Assembly: GCA_029959295.1 (NCBI GenBank)
Contig: JASCOH010000002.1
Coordinates: 434,001 to 498,000 of the forward strand
From: Flavobacteriaceae bacterium PS02334
Lineage (GTDB): Bacteria > Bacteroidota > Bacteroidia > Flavobacteriales > Flavobacteriaceae
DNA length: 64,000 nt
Direction of reading: 5' to 3'
This document shows, in pieces, positions 15,825-23,898 of this stretch. How positions within the stretch are numbered: the stretch's first letter is position 1; every line of letters begins with the position of its first letter. The notes under the pieces are model-generated. The model was given only the letters and a program-made list of their open reading frames with translations, searched no databases and was not told where the DNA came from. Made by a program: the position numbers and the translations under genes.

Positions 15825-16685
15825 TTATATTCTGAAAATTCCGCCAACAGTTATCATTCTCTGGAAGAATCCAAAATGCTGTGAAGCGCTGTCAGCATTG
15901 CTAGAAGTCGTTTTGATATCTTGCATGTCGATATAACCGCCTTTCAATTCTCCTTGAATAAAAAAGTGCTTGAAGAACGTAAGGTTTAAGCCGACTTGTG
16001 CAGAAACGCCATATCCTGAAACGTGAAAATCATCATGTCTTTGCTTGCTTAAAAGTGTTGCATTTGTTTTTGGATAAAGAAATCCGCCACCGATACCTTC
16101 AGTTAAATTCACCTGAAAAATATCCGTATTTCCAATTGTGAATAATTTTGAAATATCATCGACGCGGTTGATTTGCGCATGGATGTAATTCAAACCGTCA
16201 GTATGCTCAAACATCAAGAAATCTTTTGACATCACGGTCGGCGTATTGTCATAAAATCCGTTGTGAATAGAACCTGCGTCCGCTAAAGGAAGATCGATTT
16301 GTCCGGTAACATTTGCAGTCTGGTCTTGCGTCATTACATATTTCATGTGGTCAACACCAATCGAAACGTTGTAATGGTCAGTAATAAAATAACCAATTCT
16401 CAAATTCGTTTGAGGAATTGTCATTCTTGCAGGATTCAGATAATCAATATGATAGCCTTTTGGCTTGTCATGCGCTTTCACGTTATCAACCGTGAAATTG
16501 TAGTCATCACCCTTAAAGGTAATATCAGATTTAGAGTATGTTTCTCTGTTTCCGCCCCAATAAATAAAGAATTTTCCTTTGTTGTGGGCAGTGTATTTTT
16601 CAGGCGTCGTTGCCAATTCTTGGGCAAAGGTGTACTGTGAAAAAGCACAAAAAGTAAGTACAGCCATTAAAAATGGATGTTTCAA
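15825..16685 (-). CDS. Outer-membrane beta-barrel protein, function unknown
   Basis: 286 residues with a Sec signal (SQYTFAQ). Repeated amphipathic strands follow (TNLRIGYFITDHYNVSIGVDHM; GYGVSAQVGLNLTFFKHFFIQGELKGGYIDM) and the C-terminus VGGIFRI ends in a hydrophobic strand. This pattern is that of a small outer-membrane barrel. No specific family was recognised. It is 20 bp downstream of kdsA and probably cotranscribed with it. Confidence 0.72.
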   Translation of the reverse strand: MKHPFLMAVLTFCAFSQYTFAQELATTPEKYTAHNKGKFFIYWGGNRETYSKSDITFKGDDYNFTVDNVKAHDKPKGYHIDYLNPARMTIPQTNLRIGYFITDHYNVSIGVDHMKYVMTQDQTANVTGQIDLPLADAGSIHNGFYDNTPTVMSKDFLMFEHTDGLNYIHAQINRVDDISKLFTIGNTDIFQVNLTEGIGGGFLYPKTNATLLSKQRHDDFHVSGYGVSAQVGLNLTFFKHFFIQGELKGGYIDMQDIKTTSSNADSASQHFGFFQRMITVGGIFRI

Positions 16686-16705
16686 AGCTGAGGGATTATT
16701 TAGTA

Positions 16706-17524
16706 TTAAAAATTATTTATGGTTTTTCTGATTGCTACTAACTTCGTCATCAAACCTTCAAAATATTTGATGTCAAGCATGTTAGCACCGTCGCTTTTTG
16801 CATTTGCTGGATCAAAATGCGTTTCAATAAAAATTCCGTCCACGCCAACAGCAATTCCAGCTTTTGCTACCGTTTCAATCATATCAGGTCTTCCGCCAGT
16901 CACGCCAGCCGATTGATTTGGCTGTTGCAATGAATGCGTCACGTCTAAAACCGTTGAAGCATATTGCTGCATTGTCGGGATTCCTCTATAATCAACGATC
17001 ATATCTTGGTAGCCAAACATGGTTCCTCTATCAGTTATTATTACTTTTTCATTGTTGCAATCCAAAACTTTTTGAACTGCATGTTTCATGCTTTCCGGAC
17101 TCATGAATTGTCCTTTTTTTAAGTTCACGACTTTTCCCGTGTTTGCCGCAGCAACAACCAAATCAGTCTGGCGAACCAAAAACGCGGGAATCTGAAGCAC
17201 GTCAACATATTCTGCAGCCATTAGTGCATCTTCGTTCGTGTGAATGTCAGTAACCGTTGGAACTCCAAAAGTTTCAGACACTTTTCTTAAGATTTTCAAT
17301 GCTTTTTCATCTCCAATTCCAGAAAAGCTGTCGATTCTTGAACGGTTTGCTTTTTTGAATGAACCTTTAAAAACGTAAGGAATTTGTAATTTGTCAGTAA
17401 CTTCAACCAATCTTTCTGCAATTCTCAAAGCCATTTCTTCGCCTTCAATCGCACACGGACCCGCCAAAAGAAAAAAGTTATTACTGTCTAAATGTTTTAT
17501 TTGTGGAATATCTTGTAAATTCAT
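16706..17524 (-). CDS. kdsA: 3-deoxy-8-phosphooctulonate synthase
   Basis: 272 residues, normal for KdsA. It has LLAGPCAIEGEE near the N-terminus, GSFKKANRSR, the catalytic-face segment LQIPAFLVRQTDLVVAAA and TDRGTMFGYQDMIVDYRG. The enzyme condenses arabinose-5-phosphate with phosphoenolpyruvate to Kdo-8-phosphate, the first committed step of the inner core of lipopolysaccharide. Cytoplasmic. It has a TAAATTTG box 20 nt upstream. Confidence 0.97.
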   Translation of the reverse strand: MNLQDIPQIKHLDSNNFFLLAGPCAIEGEEMALRIAERLVEVTDKLQIPYVFKGSFKKANRSRIDSFSGIGDEKALKILRKVSETFGVPTVTDIHTNEDALMAAEYVDVLQIPAFLVRQTDLVVAAANTGKVVNLKKGQFMSPESMKHAVQKVLDCNNEKVIITDRGTMFGYQDMIVDYRGIPTMQQYASTVLDVTHSLQQPNQSAGVTGGRPDMIETVAKAGIAVGVDGIFIETHFDPANAKSDGANMLDIKYFEGLMTKLVAIRKTINNF

Positions 17525-17544
17525 AAGTGTTGTTTTTCAAGCTG

Positions 17545-17552
17545 CAAATTTA
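17545..17552 (-). promoter_or_regulatory. Putative -7 promoter box of kdsA
   Basis: Minus strand TAAATTTG matches TAnnTTTG, 20 nt before ATG 17524. Confidence 0.5.
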
Positions 17553-17629
17553 CGAATAAATTCAATCTAAAGATATTTTCTGTGAAAAGTTTAAGAAGCG
17601 AATTAACAGTGATTTATCAGTAGTCCATT

Positions 17630-17704
17630 TTCCCGCTGAAGCCACTCGCTTTGCTTTAGCTGTCGCAAAAGCAAGAGATCAAACAAAGGCATCATCGGGG
17701 CTAG
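17630..17704 (-). ncRNA. Structured intergenic element, dispersed flavobacterial type
   Basis: Read on the minus strand the element starts with CTAGCCCCGATGATGCC, has a stem TTGCTTT (17668-17674) with AAAGCAA (17651-17657), and ends in CAGCGGGAAAA. It is distinctly GC-richer than its flanks. I recall a dispersed Bacteroidota intergenic motif with the same frame (TAGCCCcGAT, a central Lys-codon-like stem, AGCGGGA). Whether this equals a named Rfam family such as Flavo-1 cannot be decided here. It lies between the lipoprotein gene at 17771 and kdsA. Confidence 0.45.
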
Positions 17705-17770
17705 AGGAAAAACTTTAGGCATTCTTTAAACTTGGGAATGATTGTGGTGACTAAGCTTTGTCTAAAAAAC

Positions 17771-18226
17771 TTACTTTTTTAATCCAAATCCCTTAGGAAC
17801 AAACAAATATCCCTTTTCATAAATATTAAAATACAACTTCAAAGGCTTCTTTAATCCAGGATAATTAATCTCATAAATATCTAAAAATCCAGCCCCAGAA
17901 TCACCTCTTTTAGAAGGAAATGGGCAACAGCTTTCTAGTTTTTTATAGGTAATTACTTCTCCTTTTGGACCCGTCAAGGCATCCAAAAAACGCTTCGGAT
18001 TAATGTCTTCGTCGGCAACGCTTTTGTAAAAAATATTGATTGGATAATTTTTATCATACCCGTATTTTTTGTCTTTTGCATATTCGGTGATTAAAAACCA
18101 GCCGTTTTTAGTCAATACAGGTTCTGGCGCATTGTCGTCCACGTTTTTCAAGGTAGATTTTGTACTGATACAAGAAACAGCCAAAACGGCTACAAATACA
18201 ACTAATAACAAAGATTTTATTTTCAT
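17771..18226 (-). CDS. Lipoprotein of unknown function
   Basis: 151 residues with lipobox AVSC (Cys19). The mature protein has a conserved-looking core (YPINIFYKSVADEDINPKRF; LESCCPFPSKRGDSGAGF) with a vicinal Cys pair. It ends GLKKPLKLYFNIYEKGYLFV. I do not recognise a characterised family. It is followed by the structured element and kdsA, and preceded by a palindromic repeat. Confidence 0.72.
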   Translation of the reverse strand: MKIKSLLLVVFVAVLAVSCISTKSTLKNVDDNAPEPVLTKNGWFLITEYAKDKKYGYDKNYPINIFYKSVADEDINPKRFLDALTGPKGEVITYKKLESCCPFPSKRGDSGAGFLDIYEINYPGLKKPLKLYFNIYEKGYLFVPKGFGLKK

Positions 18227-18239
18227 TTTATTTTTTTTT

Positions 18240-18322
18240 ACCGCAGATTCACAGATTTTTAATCTTATTTATTTTTCAAATTTTTTTAGTGTAATAAATT
18301 TAAAAATCTGTGAATCTGCGGT
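18240..18322. repeat. Palindromic intergenic repeat, copy 1 of 3
   Basis: Perfect 23-bp arms that begin ACCGCAGATTCACAG (18240-18262) and return at 18300-18322, around a 37-bp AT loop. Related copies are at 51606-51683 and 63813-63876. All are intergenic. Confidence 0.85.
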
Positions 18323-18326
18323 GATT

Positions 18327-18797
18327 TTATTTAGCTTTTTTGGTTTGTATAAAATACGAAACAATCGCAGCAATCACCATTCCGATAGATAACGTGAAAA
18401 AGATAGTTTGCATTATATAGCTTTTCAAATTAAAATAACTTTCGGCCGCAACTTTGTCTTTTGACAATGCAATCATATTTTCAAAAAACTCTGGAGCGAT
18501 TACTTTGTGAAGACATGCTTGCGTCAACGGCATCAAAACCGCGATTACGATTGTCATATAAAGTCCGGTTGCGGTGCCTTGTTTCCAGTCCATATTTCCT
18601 TGAAAATAATTTGTTTTTTTCTCTTTTAGGGCAACCGTATAAATTACGCTGGCGAAAAGATAAAAAAGCACTGAAGAAAGCATGTAATAGTCAATATTTT
18701 TTCCAAAAACGCCCATTACTTTTTCAAAAATAGCCCACGCTAAATAGCAAAAAGTATAACGAATTCCCCACTTGATTTCAATTGCAAATTTTTTCAT
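18327..18797 (-). CDS. DUF4199-family membrane protein
   Basis: 156 residues with four membrane helices: near the N-terminus, SSVLFYLFASVIYTVAL, the ATGLYMTIVIAVLMPL region, and a C-terminal IFFTLSIGMVIAAIVSYFI. The order GIRYTFCYL, then GTATGLYMT, then the long loop before the last helix matches DUF4199, a Bacteroidota family of unknown function often near glycosyltransferases. A TATTTTTG box lies 21 nt upstream (18818-18825 minus). Confidence 0.82.
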   Translation of the reverse strand: MKKFAIEIKWGIRYTFCYLAWAIFEKVMGVFGKNIDYYMLSSVLFYLFASVIYTVALKEKKTNYFQGNMDWKQGTATGLYMTIVIAVLMPLTQACLHKVIAPEFFENMIALSKDKVAAESYFNLKSYIMQTIFFTLSIGMVIAAIVSYFIQTKKAK

Positions 18798-18817
18798 TGT
18801 ATCTTCTAAATTGTGCC

Positions 18818-18825
18818 CAAAAATA
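18818..18825 (-). promoter_or_regulatory. Putative -7 promoter box of the DUF4199 gene
   Basis: Minus strand TATTTTTG, TAnnTTTG type. Confidence 0.5.
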
Positions 18826-18889
18826 AGGGTTTATTTTTATACGTCTTAATTTTTACGACCGAAAATACCGTCAGCTGAAACCGAATTCT

Positions 18890-18897
18890 TATTTTTG
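18890..18897 (+). promoter_or_regulatory. Putative -7 promoter box of the YeeE/YedE operon
   Basis: TATTTTTG, 17 nt before ATG 18915. Divergent from the DUF4199 promoter. Confidence 0.5.
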
Positions 18898-18914
18898 CGC
18901 AAACACTCGCAATT

Positions 18915-19481
18915 ATGTATAGTTTTTACGGCACTTGGCCTTGGTATATTTCAGGATTTTTGCTTGGCGCAATCCTGCTGGCACTTATTTATTTCGGAAA
19001 AACTTTCGGAATGTCATCTAATTTGAGAACGCTTTGCACGATTTCAGGAGCAGGAAAATTCTCTGATTTTTTCCGTTTTGACTGGAAATCGCAGCGCTGG
19101 AATTTAGTCGTAGTTTTAGGAGCGATGATTGGCGGTTTCATTGCCGTGAATTATTTAAGCGATGGTTCCGGAGTTCAGATTAATCCGCAGACTATTGCGC
19201 AATTGCAAGAAATGAAAATTGATGCGCCGGTTGATGGAAATTTGCTTCCTGAGAAATTTACTTCCGCAGAAAATATCTTTACGCCAAAGATTTTTGCCTT
19301 TATGTTATTCGGAGGGTTGTTGGTTGGTTTTGGTGCAAGATATGCTGGAGGCTGTACTTCAGGCCACGCTATTACCGGAATGAGTAATCTTCAGTTGCCA
19401 TCTTTGATTTCCGTGATAGGTTTTTTTATTGGTGGATTGATTGCTTCGCATTTTCTTTTACCTCTAATTTTTAAGCTATGA
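18915..19481 (+). CDS. YeeE/YedE-family transporter, first half
   Basis: 188 residues with about five membrane helices. The signature GARYAGGCTSGHAITGMSNL is the Cys-containing pore motif of YeeE/YedE (TsuA-like) thiosulfate and sulfur-compound transporters. Single-chain homologues are about twice as long. Here the second half is the next gene, which overlaps by 4 nt (ATGA). Together they likely move sulfane-sulfur or thiosulfate across the inner membrane. Confidence 0.9.
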   Translation: MYSFYGTWPWYISGFLLGAILLALIYFGKTFGMSSNLRTLCTISGAGKFSDFFRFDWKSQRWNLVVVLGAMIGGFIAVNYLSDGSGVQINPQTIAQLQEMKIDAPVDGNLLPEKFTSAENIFTPKIFAFMLFGGLLVGFGARYAGGCTSGHAITGMSNLQLPSLISVIGFFIGGLIASHFLLPLIFKL

Positions 19482-19891
19482 AATTTATAAAATATTTGAT
19501 TATCGGAATTGTTTTCGGAATTGTTTTGACCAAATCAGAAGCAGTTTCTTGGTACAGAATTTATGAAATGTTCCAATTCCAGTCGTTTCATATGTTTGGA
19601 ATTATTATGACCGCAATTTTCGTCGGCGTTATCGGAATCCAGATTTATAAAAGAAATAACGTGAAAGGTTTTGATGGAACGCCAATTTCAATCCCAGACA
19701 AAGAAAAAGGTTTTGCCAACTATATTATTGGAGGAACCATTTTCGGTCTAGGTTGGGGAATGATTGGAACGTGTCCCGGACCGATTTTTATCTTGATTGG
19801 TGCTGGTTTTTATGGCATCGGAATTGTTTTAATTGGTGCTTTGATTGGGACTTTTTTATATGGAATTTTGAAGGATAAATTACCTAATTAG
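19478..19891 (+). CDS. YeeE/YedE-family transporter, second half (DUF6691-like)
   Basis: 137 residues with four membrane helices. GLGWGMIGTCPGPIFILIGAG carries the second conserved Cys of the YeeE/YedE pore. It overlaps the stop of the first half by ATGA, so the two subunits are coupled. The clean overlap and intact starts argue for a natural two-gene form, not a frameshift. Confidence 0.9.
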   Translation: MKFIKYLIIGIVFGIVLTKSEAVSWYRIYEMFQFQSFHMFGIIMTAIFVGVIGIQIYKRNNVKGFDGTPISIPDKEKGFANYIIGGTIFGLGWGMIGTCPGPIFILIGAGFYGIGIVLIGALIGTFLYGILKDKLPN

Positions 19892-19920
19892 GCAGGTTAA
19901 GATTATTTTAAAAATTTTAT

Positions 19921-19928
19921 TATCTTTG
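19921..19928 (+). promoter_or_regulatory. Putative -7 promoter box of the toxin-antitoxin pair
   Basis: TATCTTTG ends only 5 bp before ATG 19933. If this is the promoter, the transcript would start at or next to the ATG, i.e. be leaderless. Confidence 0.5.
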
Positions 19929-19932
19929 AAAT

Positions 19933-20118
19933 ATGACAGCGATAGAAATAAAAAAAGAAATCAATAAGGCTTTGGACCAAGTTCCAGAAAAACTTCTTGT
20001 TGACATTTTAGATCTAATTAAAGAAGTTCAATCTGATAATTCAAAATCAACATTGACTTCAAACTTAAAGAAAATTTTGTCTGAGGACAGTGATTTGCTT
20101 CATAAACTAGCTCAATGA
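19933..20118 (+). CDS. Probable antitoxin of the Doc-type pair
   Basis: 61 residues, strongly charged and helical (IEIKKEINKALDQVPEKLL, then VDILDLIKEVQ). The pattern resembles DUF2281/small helical antitoxins rather than Phd. Its stop overlaps the toxin start by ATGA, the usual antitoxin-first order. It would bind and neutralise the Doc-like protein and probably repress its own promoter. Confidence 0.7.
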   Translation: MTAIEIKKEINKALDQVPEKLLVDILDLIKEVQSDNSKSTLTSNLKKILSEDSDLLHKLAQ

Positions 20119-20492
20119 TTTCGATAAAAGAAGTTGAGATTATTCATAATATCTTAATTGATAAATTTGGAGGAAGCAAAGGAATTCGTGACATCGGATT
20201 ACTTGAATCTGCTTTGGGAAGACCTTTCGCAACTTTTGATAATAAAGATTTGTATCCAAATCCAATTGAAAAAGCTTCTGCAATTTTAGAAAGTATTGTT
20301 ATCAATCACCCATTTATAGACGGAAATAAGAGAACAGCATATACCTTAATGAGACTTTTGCTTTTAGAAAATAACTTGGATATTTCGGCAAGTCAAGATG
20401 AAAAGTATAATTTTGTAATTGCTGCGAGTAAAGGAGAATTTCGATTTGAAGAAATAAAAAAGTGGATACAATCTAATCTTAAAAAGGATTAG
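20115..20492 (+). CDS. Doc (death-on-curing) family toxin, Fic fold
   Basis: 125 residues. The catalytic loop HPFIDGNKRT starts at His65 and matches the Doc version of the Fic motif (HxFx[DN][AG]NKR). The N-terminal IRDIGLLESALGRP is also typical. Doc toxins phosphorylate elongation factor EF-Tu; other Fic enzymes transfer AMP. The loop looks intact, so the toxin is likely active. No lysine/arginine-rich prophage genes surround it. Confidence 0.9.
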   Translation: MISIKEVEIIHNILIDKFGGSKGIRDIGLLESALGRPFATFDNKDLYPNPIEKASAILESIVINHPFIDGNKRTAYTLMRLLLLENNLDISASQDEKYNFVIAASKGEFRFEEIKKWIQSNLKKD

Positions 20493-20498
20493 TTAATT

Positions 20499-22352
20499 TC
20501 AAGCCACCGCATTATTCTCTCCGTTTTCAATCGCAATTACTTCTTTATCAGCAATAATCAGCTGTTCTAATTCTTCAATTTTTTCCCTCACAGCTTCAAT
20601 ATAATTATCATCATTTTTCATGCTGGCCAAATATTTCAGCGTTTTTTCATCATGGTGGAAAAAGGTCGTAGCTGATCTAGCAGCTTCATAACTATCATGC
20701 CCCAAAAGTTTCATCACGTCGATTCCGACTCTCAGGCTTGTATCTAAAGTTTCTCTGTAAATGTGCATTATTCCTGCGTTCATTTGGTCATAAGCGTCGT
20801 CTCGATTTTCGGAACGGACCAAAATATAAAGATGTGGAAAATGTTTTTTGACCATTTCAATCATCAGCATTCGTTCGTCTCTGTCACCGATTGCAATTAC
20901 TACGATTTTTGCCTCTTTTGCACCAGCAATTTCTAATAAATCATGTCTTGTCGCATCTCCATAATAAACTTTAAAGCCTAATTTTCTTAATGTATTTACG
21001 CTGTCGCTGTTGTTGTCTAAAACGGTAGCAGTGATGTTATTGGCTCTTAAAAAACGCCCGATTGTGTTTCCGAAATGTCCATATCCCGCGATAATTACTG
21101 GATTGTGTTCTTCTTCCACGTCATTTTCATCACGGTCGTCTTCTGGTGCCATCGAGCATTTTGAAGTCAATAAAACTTTCTCGTTAAACATCATTAAAAG
21201 TGGTGTAAAAGCCATGCTTATTGCCGTGACAGCCATCATTAAATCGGTAATTTCCTTACTTAAAATATTTTCTTGGAAAGAAAAACTTAGCAATACGAAG
21301 GCAAATTCTCCGACTTGGCTTAACCCGAAACTGAAGATAAAATTTTGGGAATAGCCTACTTTGAATGATTTTCCTAACGTATAAAGGACAGCGATTTTTA
21401 TAGCCATTAATCCAATGACCAGACTTAAAATCATTATTGGTTTTGAAAGCAATAATTCAAAGTCGATGGAACTTCCTACGGAGATAAAAAATAATCCTAA
21501 TAACAAACCTTTGAATGGGTCGATGGCAATTTCAAGTTGGTGTCTGTATTCGCTATTTGCTAACAAAACGCCTGCCAAAAATGCTCCCAAAGCTGGGCTT
21601 AATCCTACGGATGTCATCAAAACGGCAATTCCTACAATCAATAAAAGTGCCGTTGCCGTAAACATTTCGTTCATTTTGGTTCTCGCCATCATATTAAAAA
21701 TAGGACGGAGGAGGTATTTTCCGGTAAGAACTACGATTAAAATCGAAGATAAAGTCAAAATCGCTTGAATCCACTGCGGGAAATTATCCATGAAAGTAGT
21801 GTTCACAATTGATGTTGAAGCGGCTTTTAATTCTGGATTTGCTAACAAAGGAAATAACGCCAACATTGGAATTATCGCAATATCTTGGAACAATAAAACG
21901 GCAAAAGAACTTCTTCCAGCCACAGTTTTCATCCAGCCTTTTTCTGCCAAAGTCTGCATGACAATTGCCGTGGAAGACATGGAAATAATCATTCCTAAAA
22001 CTAAGGAAGTTTTCCAGTCTAGGCCTAAAATCATGGCAATGATTGATACAATTAAAGTTGTTCCTAAAACTTGCAAACCGCCCATTCCAGCGATTCTTTT
22101 TCGCATGCGCCAAAGTCGGGAAGGTTCTAATTCGAGTCCGATTACGAATAACATCATTACTACTCCAAACTCTGCGAAGTGCATGATATCGTGACTTTCA
22201 GTACCAACAAGCTGTAAAAAAGCGGGTCCAATTACAACTCCTGCAACCAAATATCCGAGTACGGAACCAAGTCCCAAACGTTTGGCGATGGGAACCATAA
22301 TTACGGCTCCGGCAAGATAAATCATTGCTTGAAAGAAAAATGTGTCCTGCAT
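20499..22352 (-). CDS. Monovalent cation:proton antiporter, CPA2/Kef type with RCK domain
   Basis: 617 residues. About twelve membrane helices (1-380) with GLGSVLGYLVAGVVIGP and the core GMIISMSSTAIVMQTL. A cytoplasmic RCK/TrkA-N domain (from NPVIIAGYGHFGNTIGRFL, about 418 on) binds nucleotide, and a charged C-terminal tail ends in EIAIENGEN-like sequence. Kef systems exchange K+ for H+ and respond to electrophiles through glutathione in proteobacteria. Flavobacteria often lack glutathione, so the effector is uncertain. It is monocistronic. Confidence 0.9.
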   Translation of the reverse strand: MQDTFFFQAMIYLAGAVIMVPIAKRLGLGSVLGYLVAGVVIGPAFLQLVGTESHDIMHFAEFGVVMMLFVIGLELEPSRLWRMRKRIAGMGGLQVLGTTLIVSIIAMILGLDWKTSLVLGMIISMSSTAIVMQTLAEKGWMKTVAGRSSFAVLLFQDIAIIPMLALFPLLANPELKAASTSIVNTTFMDNFPQWIQAILTLSSILIVVLTGKYLLRPIFNMMARTKMNEMFTATALLLIVGIAVLMTSVGLSPALGAFLAGVLLANSEYRHQLEIAIDPFKGLLLGLFFISVGSSIDFELLLSKPIMILSLVIGLMAIKIAVLYTLGKSFKVGYSQNFIFSFGLSQVGEFAFVLLSFSFQENILSKEITDLMMAVTAISMAFTPLLMMFNEKVLLTSKCSMAPEDDRDENDVEEEHNPVIIAGYGHFGNTIGRFLRANNITATVLDNNSDSVNTLRKLGFKVYYGDATRHDLLEIAGAKEAKIVVIAIGDRDERMLMIEMVKKHFPHLYILVRSENRDDAYDQMNAGIMHIYRETLDTSLRVGIDVMKLLGHDSYEAARSATTFFHHDEKTLKYLASMKNDDNYIEAVREKIEELEQLIIADKEVIAIENGENNAVA

Positions 22353-22415
22353 ATAAGTGTGATTTTGTGTATAAAAATAAGCTATTTTAAAAGATGTTGT
22401 TTTGTTATAAATAAA

Positions 22416-22455
22416 AAATCAACTGCCTGAGTGTTTATTTTCAGACAGTTGATTT
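22416..22455 (-). terminator. Terminator of the RND efflux operon
   Basis: Arms AAATCAACTG (22416-22425) and CAGTTGATTT (22446-22455) with an inner CTGA/TCAG pair. On the minus strand it is followed by TTTATTTAT. Confidence 0.75.
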
Positions 22456-22470
22456 GAATTTAGAAAAATG

Positions 22471-23886
22471 TTATTTCCAGCCGCCGCCTAAAGCTCGGTA
22501 TAATTCAATGTCTGATTCCAATTGAGAACGTTTTAGGGTTGCCAATTCTAGTTCGCTTTGCAATAAATTTCCCTGCGCTACGATTACTTCCAGATAAGTT
22601 GCCATTCCGTTTTTGAAAAGCATGTCTGAATTTTTGACAGCTTTTTGTAAAATTGCTACTCTTTTTGAAGCCACAGTTTTTTGTTCTTTCAGTTTTTCTA
22701 TTCTAACCAGCGCATCTGAAACTTCGCCAACGGCTACTAATACCGACTTTCTGAAACTGATCACTGCTTTTTCTCTTTCGATTTTGGCAATTTCATACTG
22801 GCTTTTCAATCTTCTTTTTTGAAATAATGGCTGTGTTAAGCTTCCGGCAACGGTTCCAAATAAGGAAGCCGGCATATTGAACCAATTGCTTGATTCGAAG
22901 GAGTTCAAACCACCGGAAGCTGTAATATTTAAGGCTGGATACATCGATGCTTTTGCGATTCCGACTTTTGCGTTGGAAGCTCTTAAAGCCAATTCTGCAT
23001 TTTTTACGTCAGGTCGTCTGCTTACCAAAGAAGCTGGAATTCCGGCTTTCAAATCTTCGTGCAAACCAATGGCATTTAAGGTTGTATTGCGTTCTTTTTT
23101 GCTTGGAAAACTTCCTGTGATTACGCTCAAAGCATTTTCTTGAATGGCAATATTTTGCTCCAATTCTGGAATTAATTGTGCGGCAACTGCTTGCTGTGCT
23201 TCCGATTGCTGTTTTGCTAAAGAAGTTACTTGGCCTGATTCATATTGCAAATTAATTACGAAAATCGTGCTGTCATTTAATGTCAAGTTTTTCTTTGCGA
23301 TAGCCAATTGCGCATCTAACATCAGCAGGTTGTAATAGCCTTTTGAAACATTCGCAACAATCGTAGTCTGCAAACCTTTTTTAGCTTCTTCAGATTGCAG
23401 GTATTCGGCTAAAGCGCTTTGTTTTCTGCTTCTGATTTTTCCCCAGATATCAGCTTCCCAAGAAAGTCCGAGAACCACATTGTAATCTTCGATGTGCTTT
23501 TTTCCTAGGAAACTGCTGGTGCTCAAACCATTCAAGCTATTGTCTGAAGGTCGGTTTGAAGTCGCGGCAACTTGAAGATTCAAGTCTGGAATATTTCCCC
23601 ATTTTGCCTGTGTCAACTGCCATTGCGCTTGTTCGATATTTTTTTGGGCAATCAGCAAATCATAATTTCTAGTAACAGCGCTGTCGATTAATTTTTGAAG
23701 GGAAGTTTCAGTGATGAATTCTTTCCAGCCTAAATCGCCTACGCTTATGGAATCATTGTAAGTCACATCCCTGAAATTTTCAGGGAATGCGTCTTTTGGT
23801 GCCTCAATATCTTTGGAGACTTTACAAGCTGTCAATGTGGTAATAAGTACCAAGACGGCTACATATTTATTGATATATTTTTTCAT
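22471..23886 (-). CDS. RND efflux outer-membrane factor (NodT/OprM family lipoprotein)
   Basis: 471 residues. A lipoprotein signal ends at LTAC (Cys21). The two TolC-like repeats show the usual long coiled helices and the segments LGLSWEADIWGKIRSRKQS and NAELALRASNAKVGIAKASM. The trimeric channel spans outer membrane and periplasm and completes the efflux complex. It is the third gene of the operon, 12 bp after the pump gene. Confidence 0.95.
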   Translation of the reverse strand: MKKYINKYVAVLVLITTLTACKVSKDIEAPKDAFPENFRDVTYNDSISVGDLGWKEFITETSLQKLIDSAVTRNYDLLIAQKNIEQAQWQLTQAKWGNIPDLNLQVAATSNRPSDNSLNGLSTSSFLGKKHIEDYNVVLGLSWEADIWGKIRSRKQSALAEYLQSEEAKKGLQTTIVANVSKGYYNLLMLDAQLAIAKKNLTLNDSTIFVINLQYESGQVTSLAKQQSEAQQAVAAQLIPELEQNIAIQENALSVITGSFPSKKERNTTLNAIGLHEDLKAGIPASLVSRRPDVKNAELALRASNAKVGIAKASMYPALNITASGGLNSFESSNWFNMPASLFGTVAGSLTQPLFQKRRLKSQYEIAKIEREKAVISFRKSVLVAVGEVSDALVRIEKLKEQKTVASKRVAILQKAVKNSDMLFKNGMATYLEVIVAQGNLLQSELELATLKRSQLESDIELYRALGGGWK

Positions 23887-23898
23887 TTTTTTGGATAA

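Noticed and set aside
17555-17718. Open frame of about 55 codons on the plus strand between kdsA and the lipoprotein gene
   Set aside because: No start codon, and it overlaps the GC-rich structured element; it looks like non-coding sequence that happens to stay open.
18915-19891. Possible frameshift splitting one YeeE/YedE gene
   Set aside because: The second part has its own ATG in an ATGA overlap and both parts begin and end cleanly; two-gene forms exist.
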